NCBI RefSeq assembly: GCF_020103695.1
Contig: NZ_JAHXBF010000005.1
Location: forward strand, 124,001-188,000
Length of the DNA: 64,000 nt
Source of the DNA: Hyalangium versicolor
GTDB lineage: Bacteria > Myxococcota > Myxococcia > Myxococcales > Myxococcaceae
Direction: 5' to 3'
Below the pieces are notes generated by a model. That model was given only the letters and a program-made list of their open reading frames with translations, was not told where the DNA came from and ran no database searches. Shown here piece after piece: positions 35,001 through 42,700 of the stretch. The translations under genes and the position numbers were made by a program. Numbering within the stretch: the first letter of the stretch is position 1; every line of letters begins with the position of its first letter.

Positions 35001-37268
35001 TCAGTACGACGACTTGGCCGTCATGTTCTGGTTGGTGACGGCCGTGCCCGTCCCGTTGATGATGTGGTTGATCGCCGCGCCCGCCGTGCTGCCAAGGAAC
35101 ACGCTGATCATGTGCTGGAACTTCACTCCACTATTCGAGGGCGACTCGATGGCGTTCTCCAGCACCACCGGGTTGTAGAATACGGAGTACACACCAAGCC
35201 CCCGGGCGTCATGGCTCGTCACCGTGCTGGCGACCTTGTAGGACGCGTAGCCATTCACGCCATCGTGCGTCCACGAACTCTGGTTTGGAACGTCGTAGGG
35301 GATCTCCGACTGGTAGAAGTAGGTCCGGCCCCCATTGCCATTCCAGAGCGTCTGGTAGCCCTCGAAGTGCTCCACGAAGAGACCGTACGCCGTCACGTTG
35401 TTGCCATTGACGGTGATGCCGTTGGTGCTCTTGTTCGTGGTCCAGCCCACGCCGTTGCCATGGTCGGCGCGCCACAGCCAGGTGTTGTCGAGCAGCACGT
35501 CATTGCTGTTGACGGTGACACAGCTCGTGGCGAGCCCGGCCCGCGCTCCGCCCACGCGGCACGCGACGTCGAAGAGCGCCGTGGGGTTGGCCGCGTGGCT
35601 GACCGTGCTCGTCGCGCTGCCCACCTTGAGCAGCACCGGAGAGTTGGTGGCACCCGCGTCGAAGAGCACTCCAGCCACGGATACGCCATCCACGTCCGCG
35701 ATCGTCATGGCCACGTTGCCCTGATCCGGAATGAGCGTAGCGAGGCCGAGCCCCAAAATGATCGTGTTCGGGTTGTTCACCTGGAGGCTGCTCGCCAGGT
35801 GGTAGATGCCCGGGGTGAGGATGAGGTGCTTACCCGCGCTCAGCGCGGCGTTGAGCGTGTCGGCGTTGTCCCGGTCCGAGCGGGCGATGTGGAACTGGTC
35901 GATGGACAGGACCGTGCCCGCGGTCGTCCCGGCGCTCCACGTGGTGCCCGTGCTGTTGGTCCTCAGCGACGGGACCATGACCGCGAACTTGCCGGCGCTG
36001 TCGATGAACAGGTAGGGCTTCTCGCGGATGGTCGGCGTGGTGGCGACGACCGTGTAGACCTGATTGGGCCAGGTGCCCGACGGCGCCTGGGTGTCACCCA
36101 CGAACACCATGTTCCAATTCTGGCCCACCCAATTGTTGAGGATGGTGTTGCGGGTGAGGAATTGCTGCTGAGTGCCGGAATTGATGGTGCCGTCGATCTT
36201 CGAGTCCGCGATGAAGCCGCCGCTCGACCAGGCATTCTGGTAGGCATTGTCCCAGAGGTTGATGTTTCCCTTGACGTGGATACGGCGCATCGTGGTCGCT
36301 TGCGAGACGGCCCACACCTCCGTGTTCGAGTCCTTCGTCGGGACGATGGAGAGGTTCTCCGTGCCGCGCCAGAAGTTCTGCGTGGCATTGCCCTGGAACC
36401 AGTCTGCCTTCGAGCGCACGGCGCCGGTGATGGTCACGCTGTCGGGGGACTGCCCGAGCCCGAACACGTTCATGTAGAAACCAACCCGCACGTCCACGTT
36501 GTATGCGCCTGGCTTGAAGAAATACGCGTAGCGCTGGTCGCCAAACTGATTCGTCTCCTGTTGCTGGAAGATGCGGTCCAGGTGGCTCTGGATCGTCGCC
36601 GCCGGCATGGTGGGATCGAAAACAAAGACATTGGGTCCGAAGTCAGGACCCGCGCCGCCCACCGGACCGCTGGCGACGATGTTCAGCGTGAGCGTCTCCC
36701 ACTCGCGCGCCGAGGCGCCGTTGGCGGAGACGGTGCTGCCTCCCGCGTTGGCGGCGGAGAGATACTGGCCGCTGATGACTGTCTTCAGGGCGACCTGATC
36801 GCCACTGCCGATGGTGCCCGTGCCGTTGAGTTTCACCAGGGTGAACTGCTCCCACGACTGGGGCGAGGGCGAGACGACCTGGATGCTACTGCCGCCACCA
36901 TTGGTCGCCGACGCCCATTGGCCTCCGTACCCCTGGAGCGTCACCACATCTCCGCTGACGAGCGAGCCACCGTTGACGTCCGTCAGTGTGAACGTCTCCC
37001 ATTCCTTGGCGGCCGTGCTGTATGCCATCAGCGCGCCATTACCGCCCTGGTCCGCCACGAGGTAATTGCTCGACCAGGTCTTCAGGTTGACAGTCCACTG
37101 GGTGGCCATGATCGCCTGCTGCTGGCTGCCCATGGACTGCTCCTGCTCGGCTTCCGGTCCTCCGGCGCAGCTTGCACTGGCAGCCAGCAGGGTCAGGGCC
37201 GCCAGTCTTGGGATACGCGACCAGCGGGGCACGACAGGGAACGATGCATTTGGGGGGACTCGGCGCAC
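35001..37268 (-). CDS. Secreted fascin-like/beta-helix lipoprotein
   Basis: A 755-residue protein from GTG 37268 (GAGGAGG upstream). Signal peptide with lipobox at C34 (LLAASASC). Residues 55-195 are three short beta-trefoil-like repeats (EWETFTL, SWEQFTL, EWETLTL), fascin-type, likely sugar binding. Residues 205-755 begin FGPNVFVFDPTMP and continue as right-handed beta-helix repeats with TNSPV, NGGRTYFYQSEIPYD; similar proteins in actinobacteria are often mislabelled 'adenylyl cyclase' or GH55-like. It is probably a glycan-binding or glycan-cleaving surface protein; catalytic residues not identified. Convergent with the kinase gene. Confidence 0.75.
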   Translation of the reverse strand: MRRVPPNASFPVVPRWSRIPRLAALTLLAASASCAGGPEAEQEQSMGSQQQAIMATQWTVNLKTWSSNYLVADQGGNGALMAYSTAAKEWETFTLTDVNGGSLVSGDVVTLQGYGGQWASATNGGGSSIQVVSPSPQSWEQFTLVKLNGTGTIGSGDQVALKTVISGQYLSAANAGGSTVSANGASAREWETLTLNIVASGPVGGAGPDFGPNVFVFDPTMPAATIQSHLDRIFQQQETNQFGDQRYAYFFKPGAYNVDVRVGFYMNVFGLGQSPDSVTITGAVRSKADWFQGNATQNFWRGTENLSIVPTKDSNTEVWAVSQATTMRRIHVKGNINLWDNAYQNAWSSGGFIADSKIDGTINSGTQQQFLTRNTILNNWVGQNWNMVFVGDTQAPSGTWPNQVYTVVATTPTIREKPYLFIDSAGKFAVMVPSLRTNSTGTTWSAGTTAGTVLSIDQFHIARSDRDNADTLNAALSAGKHLILTPGIYHLASSLQVNNPNTIILGLGLATLIPDQGNVAMTIADVDGVSVAGVLFDAGATNSPVLLKVGSATSTVSHAANPTALFDVACRVGGARAGLATSCVTVNSNDVLLDNTWLWRADHGNGVGWTTNKSTNGITVNGNNVTAYGLFVEHFEGYQTLWNGNGGRTYFYQSEIPYDVPNQSSWTHDGVNGYASYKVASTVTSHDARGLGVYSVFYNPVVLENAIESPSNSGVKFQHMISVFLGSTAGAAINHIINGTGTAVTNQNMTAKSSY

Positions 37269-37354
37269 AACGGCCTCCTCGGGGGTGGTTGGAGAAGGCC
37301 GCGTAAATCATTTCCCAGTTTAAACCGCAAGACTTGTTATTCCTGAATTAAGGC

Positions 37355-38857
37355 TCAGCGCGCTCTCCGCTCCGGAGGAACGAGTGGCTTTGTTTCTGGT
37401 GGAGGCAAGTGCCCTTCGAGTGAGGTAGCGGGCAGGGAAGGGGAGAGCGCTCCCACGTAGAACAGGCCGTGGTGGCCCTCCTCGGTAGGCGTTGAGAAGA
37501 GCCGGACGAAGGGAGTCTGCCCCGGGGCCTCGGCCACCCGCTCGCTCGGAGAGGCGCCGACGACGGCACACACGAGTTTGGCGTCGCGGTTCAGATCACA
37601 CCCCCACCTCCGCCCTTGTGCATAGCTGAGATCGAGCACCATCAGCGCGGACTCGGTGCTCTTCATCCGCTTCGCCATGGGGACGAAATCCCGGTCCCAG
37701 GCCGTGCCCTCCGTGGTGCGTGTATGGGTGTTTCCGGCCAGGATGATGAAGATCTCCTCGGGCCGAGTCTGGCGCCGCTGCCGCCAGAGTTCCGCCAGCA
37801 GGGCGTCGCGCTCGGTGCCAGTGGCTTCGTCCGTGTCAAAGGCCACCACGGTGATGGGCAGGCCGGCGGCGCGCAGAGAGCGGACTCGGTCGATGAGTTC
37901 CATGATGGCGCGGCTGCTGCGGCCATCTTGATATGGCCGTCGCCAGAACACGCCGCGCAGCAACTCGTCTTGATCCGCGGGCGCGCCAGGGCTGGCCAGG
38001 TAGCGGTGGATGCGCTCCTGTTCAGTTCGAGGAATCGACAGGCCCAGGGCGACGCTGAAGCCGGTCTCGGCGGACTCGCACGCGGCGTCGCCCACGGCCG
38101 CCGGCGCCTCGTTACTGCCGAGCTGCTCACCGATGAGCACCGTCAGTCCAGAGCGCAGCAGCTCGCCGAAGCCGCGGACCTTCTGGGGACAGAGCTCCGT
38201 GGCGGAGCCCTTCCCGTCGATGTCCTGCTTCCAGCGGTCCAGGTAGAAGTCCGGGGAGCGCAGCGAGGGATGCTCCGATTGAGGGGCCAGCTCCTTGGCG
38301 ACCACCTCGATGCCCGCTCCGGACTCCAGGCGGAGGGTGAGCTCCTGCTCCAGCTCCGGATCGCGTGTGCCGTGCATGAGGCCGCGCCGCTCGACCATCG
38401 CATCCGTCTGGAAGGCCACCCGGGATTTGCCCGTCACCGAGCTTCTGGCGAGCGGGTTGGAGTATTGCTCCCGCTGCTCCATCGCGAGCTTCTGGCCCCC
38501 GGTCTTGATCGCGATGTCGTTGCCGAAGACGGCGCGATTCACCCGGAAGATGCGGACCACGGATTGCCGAGGGCCCACACGGATGCCTGAGACGAAGTAC
38601 CGCGAGTAGATGCCATTGCCCTGGGTCCCCTCGGAAGGTTGGAGCCACGTGGTGAGCAGCTGGCTCTCATCCTCGGTGGGTTCGAAGCCGTACCCCTTCT
38701 CGGCCAGTATCTTGCGCGTCTCCGCCAGGGCCTCCTCGAGTGGTTTGAGGAAGACGTGCTCGTAGCGGGCGCTCGTGGGCTCCGTGTCGGGCCGGGCGTT
38801 CCGGGCGCACCCGGCTATCAGGGCGAGGAGGCACGAGAGGACGAGTCGCTGGGGCAT
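37355..38857 (-). CDS. TIKI/EreA (ChaN-like) superfamily lipoprotein
   Basis: About 500 residues from the MPQRLVLSC start (the 43 upstream codons are probably non-coding). Lipobox LALIAGC. The N-terminal third is beta-rich and unassigned. The C-terminal half has the layout of the EreA/ChaN/TIKI superfamily: LTVLIGEQLGSNEAP (the GExHG equivalent), GFSVALGLSIPRTEQERIHRYLASPG, SRAIMELIDRVRSLRAAGLPITVVAFDTDEAT, and IILAGNTHTRT (the AGNxH motif). Members are metal-dependent hydrolases or haem-binding; the histidine of GExHG reads Q-L-G here, so activity is uncertain. Divergent from the NTPase gene next door. Confidence 0.6.
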   Translation of the reverse strand: MPQRLVLSCLLALIAGCARNARPDTEPTSARYEHVFLKPLEEALAETRKILAEKGYGFEPTEDESQLLTTWLQPSEGTQGNGIYSRYFVSGIRVGPRQSVVRIFRVNRAVFGNDIAIKTGGQKLAMEQREQYSNPLARSSVTGKSRVAFQTDAMVERRGLMHGTRDPELEQELTLRLESGAGIEVVAKELAPQSEHPSLRSPDFYLDRWKQDIDGKGSATELCPQKVRGFGELLRSGLTVLIGEQLGSNEAPAAVGDAACESAETGFSVALGLSIPRTEQERIHRYLASPGAPADQDELLRGVFWRRPYQDGRSSRAIMELIDRVRSLRAAGLPITVVAFDTDEATGTERDALLAELWRQRRQTRPEEIFIILAGNTHTRTTEGTAWDRDFVPMAKRMKSTESALMVLDLSYAQGRRWGCDLNRDAKLVCAVVGASPSERVAEAPGQTPFVRLFSTPTEEGHHGLFYVGALSPSLPATSLEGHLPPPETKPLVPPERRAR

Positions 38858-38973
38858 GCGGGCTCCGGGACGGCGGGTCTCCGGCATCCTAACGCCCCAG
38901 CAGCGGCTGCATATCGGGCTCTTGCCACCCACGTGGCTCGACCGGACTCGGACGATCCGAGGTACGAATACGC

Positions 38974-39516
38974 ATGCGCATCGCAATGACAGGCACGCAT
39001 CGGGTGGGAAAGTCGACGCTCATGGAAGAGCTCGCGGAACGACTCACGGAGTATCGGGCCGTCGATGAGCCGTACCATCTGCTCGAAGAGGAGGGTTACG
39101 AGTTCGCTTCTCCACCGAGCTTGGAAGACTTCATCGAACAGCTTCGCCGCTCGATGGAGTTGCTCGCAGACGAGGAGGGCGCGAGCAATGTGCTGTTTGA
39201 TCGCTGCCCCCTTGATTTCATTGGATACCTCCTGACTCACGAGGAATCCGATGCGTTTGATCTGGAGGAGTGGCTTGCTCCGGTTCGCTCATCCGTTCAG
39301 ACCCTGGACCTCGTCGTCTTCGTACCCATCGAGGATCGTGATCGCATCCGGATACCCGCGCACGAAGATCCCGAGCTGCGGGCGAGGGTGGACGAGAAAC
39401 TCGCCTGGATGCTGCTCGACGACCCGTTTGAGTTGGGAGTGGAAGTTCTGTCTGTCCATGGCCCGATGACAGCGCGCGTCACACAGGTCCTCGAGCGTCT
39501 GGGGCGAGGGAAGTGA
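38974..39516 (+). CDS. Small P-loop ATPase/kinase (NadR-like AAA_28)
   Basis: A 180-residue protein. The Walker A motif GTHRVGKST starts at residue 7, and a FDRCPLDF strand (Walker-B-like D-R) lies near residue 75, the layout of the AAA_28/NadR nucleoside-kinase-like family. Ends in a conserved V..G-x-x-x-x-R-x-x-x helix. It probably phosphorylates a nucleoside or small substrate, or is a GTP/ATP-binding regulator. Single-gene unit, divergent from the TIKI-like lipoprotein; G+C somewhat lower than neighbours. Confidence 0.65.
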   Translation: MRIAMTGTHRVGKSTLMEELAERLTEYRAVDEPYHLLEEEGYEFASPPSLEDFIEQLRRSMELLADEEGASNVLFDRCPLDFIGYLLTHEESDAFDLEEWLAPVRSSVQTLDLVVFVPIEDRDRIRIPAHEDPELRARVDEKLAWMLLDDPFELGVEVLSVHGPMTARVTQVLERLGRGK

Positions 39517-39640
39517 TACAAATCGTGACGCATTCAGTCATCAGTTGAGTTGATATGACGCGTTGAGCCGAATTCGTATCGAGGCGGAATTCCAGCCTCA
39601 AAACGTTTCATTTCCTGACACTGGCACCCTTCACGATTTT

Positions 39641-39654
39641 GGTAGCGCTTTCAA
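39641..39654 (+). promoter_or_regulatory. LacI-family-like operator upstream of GH2 protein gene
   Basis: The 14-base site TGGTAGCGCTTTCA has the near-palindromic core AGCGCT of LacI/GalR operators (consensus TGNNAGCGCTNNCA, as for CebR- or BglR-type sugar repressors). It sits 103 bases upstream of the glycoside hydrolase start and is followed by AT-rich TACTAT and TGTGTAAT segments that could be -10 regions. Sugar-responsive repression of the secreted enzyme would fit. A second inverted repeat (GTAGCGC ... GCGCTAC) overlaps it. Confidence 0.45.
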
Positions 39655-39756
39655 AAAAAGGCGCTACTATCTGTGTAATCGGGTCTGCACGCGCTGTCCC
39701 GCTTTCTCTCGATTACAGGGACTGCGGCGTGCTCCCTAGCAGGAGAGTGCCCCCCT

Positions 39757-42700
39757 ATGAAAAAGACGAGTCGGATTACGGGCTGGTTTTCTTTGCAATC
39801 GCGCCTCCTCCTAGCGGCGGGGCTCCTACCGCTCTTCTTCGCGTGCGGCGAACCTGGGGACAACCCAGAGGGGACGGCGGCGGTGTCGACCCAGGCGCTC
39901 GCACCGCCGACGTCGGAGCGCGTCACCATCGATCTGTCGGCCGGAATGCCCGGTCAGAACCGATGGCGCTACCTGAAGGGGCAGGACTCGACGACGTATG
40001 CGTCGCCGACCTTCGATGACTCGTCTTGGAGCCAGGTGGGTATCCCGCACGGTGCGAACTACCTGACCACCTTCCTCAACACCGTGTCGGGCGGCGGCGA
40101 CGGGTACCTGGACGGCGGCACCCAGTGGTACCGCCTGAAGTTCACCCTTGGCACTCAGTACGCCAACAGCAAGGTCCTCGTGGAGTTCGAGGGCGCGCAT
40201 ACCGGCGCGCAGGTCTACATCAACGGCACGCTCCTGCCCGGGATCAGCGAGGTCCCCGGTAGCTCCCAGGCCTCGCACGTGATCGGCTTCCTCCCGTTCA
40301 TCGTCGACCTGACCCCCTATGTCACGGCCAACGGCACGACGCAGAACGTGATCGCGGTCCGGGTCGCCCGGGGCGCCGCCTGGTTCAGGAATCCCGGCTT
40401 CTCTGGCGCCTTCCGCTTCGGTCAGGCCGAGGCAGGCCTCTACCGCCCGGCCAAGATGTTCATCACCAACAAGGTGCGCATCCCGCGCAACGTCTACTCC
40501 AACCAGAAGACCTGGGGCACCCACGTCACCACCGTCTCGATCGTTCCGTCCACGACCAGCACCGCCAAGGCCGAGTCGGCCGTCGTCGCTGTGCAGACCA
40601 ACGTCCTCAACGAGACCACGTCGACACAGCAGGTGACGCTGACCACCCAGATCGTGGACGCGAATGGCACCCTCGTGGTCGCCGCACCGCCCATCACCCA
40701 GTCGGTCGCGCCGATGACGCCGAGCACGTTCCCGTCGTCGCCGACCGCGATGTTCGATCAGCGCATCACGGTTCCCAACCCGACGCTGTGGTACCCGAAC
40801 AACAGCACCTACGGGAAGCCCTACCTCTACAAGGTCTTCCACGTCGTCAGCGTCAATGGCGTGGTGGTCGACTCGACCCAGACCACCCTCGGCATCCGGG
40901 TCATCACCTGGGACAAGAACTTCCCGTACTTCAATGGGCATGCGATGTACCTGTGGGGCGGATCGAGCCGCTATGACTATCCCGCTCTGGGCTCGTCGGT
41001 CCCCGAGGAGCAACAGTGGCGCGAGCTCGAGCTCTTCGCCGCGGGCGGCGGGAACCTCTGGCGCCCGGGCCACTCGTCCAGCAGCGAGGAGTTCGTCGAT
41101 GCGGCCGATGCCTACGGCGTCATGATCGTCCAGCCGAGCGGTGACGGAGAGAACGGGTTCAACACCCCGGCCGCGGAAGACGTCACGCTCAAGAAGGAGC
41201 TGCACCGCGACATGATCATCCGCGACCGCAGCCACCCCTCCATCCTCTCCTGGGAGTCGAACAACGGCGTGACCAACCGGACGGTCGGGGCGGCGCTCAT
41301 CGCCATCAACCAGCAGTGGGATCCCATCAACACGCGCGTCGCGGCGGACCGCACGCCGGATCCGGAGAACGGGTACATCCTGGGCTGCACGCTCGAGGGT
41401 TGCGAGGTGGGCGTCAAGAACCAGTTCCCCAACAACCCTGCCTGGGGCTCGGAGTATTGGGGCAACGGCCACGCGCGCGGGCTCGCCTACGACTACGAGG
41501 TCGCCTTCCTGGCGCCGTTCCTCAACGACTGGCGCAAGTCGAAGCAGGCGAATGCCTTCGGCATGGTGCAGTGGTACTTCGCGGATACGCCCGGAGAGAC
41601 GGGCCTCTTCGCCGAGTACCAGCAGTACCGAGGCACTGCGCAGGAGGCGACCTACTCGAACAGCGTCCGCTCCATCGGCTCGTCGGCCGTGGACGCGAAC
41701 CGGTTCCCGAAGCTGCTCTACTACGCCTACAAGGCCGCCTGGACGCCCTTCTCGCTGAAGCCCGTCGTCAAGCTGGGGCACCACTGGAACCGCTCCGGCC
41801 AGGTGTCCGTGAACGCCTTCAGCAACTGCCCCTCCGTCCGCCTGCGCATCAACGGCGCGGACCAGGGCACGAAGACCCCGAACCCGTGGAACTCTGACTC
41901 GAACTCGAACCTCACGCAGTCGACCACGCTGCTGCCGTTCCAGGCGAACTGGAACGTGGCCTTCGCGGCCGGCACGCTCCTGGCCGAGTGCCTCGACCAG
42001 TTCGGCACCGTGGTCGCGACCGACAAGCTGGTGACTGCTGGCGCGGCGGCGAAGGTCGTCCTCAAGGCCGTCCCCAACGTGGTGCGGCCGGATGGGACCT
42101 CCTTCGCGGTGACCGCCAATGGCTCCGACGCGGCCTTCGTGGTGGCCGAGGTGCAGGATGCGAACGGCAACGTGGTCCCCACGGCTGCCAACCTCCTGAC
42201 CTTCTCCGTCAGCGGCCCCGCTACGTACCTGGGCGGTACCCAGCAGTACGTCTCCAGCGGCTCGAATGCCTACTCCACCTCCGGCGGACGCAGCTCCGTC
42301 AACTACCACTCGCCGGGTGACCCCGAGCTGCAGGCTGAGGGCGGCCTCGCCAAGATCGCCCTCCTGAGCCAGTTCACCACGGGCACGGTGACGGTGACCG
42401 CGACCTCTCCGGGCCTCACCGCGGGGACCGCGAGCTACACCATCCAGGCGGTTCCGTCCTTCCAGCCTCCGGCGTCGGCTCCGACGATCATCCTCCAGCC
42501 GTCGAGCACCGCGGTCACCTCCGGTCAGCCGGCCACGTTCACCGTCACGGCGACCGGCACGGCGCCGATGACCTTCCAGTGGTCGCGGAACGGCACGGCG
42601 ATCTCCGGGGCTACCGGTGCGAGCTACACCACGCCGGCCACCACCTCCGCCGACAACAACGCCTCGTTCACCGTGAAGATCACCAACAGCCTGGGCTCGG

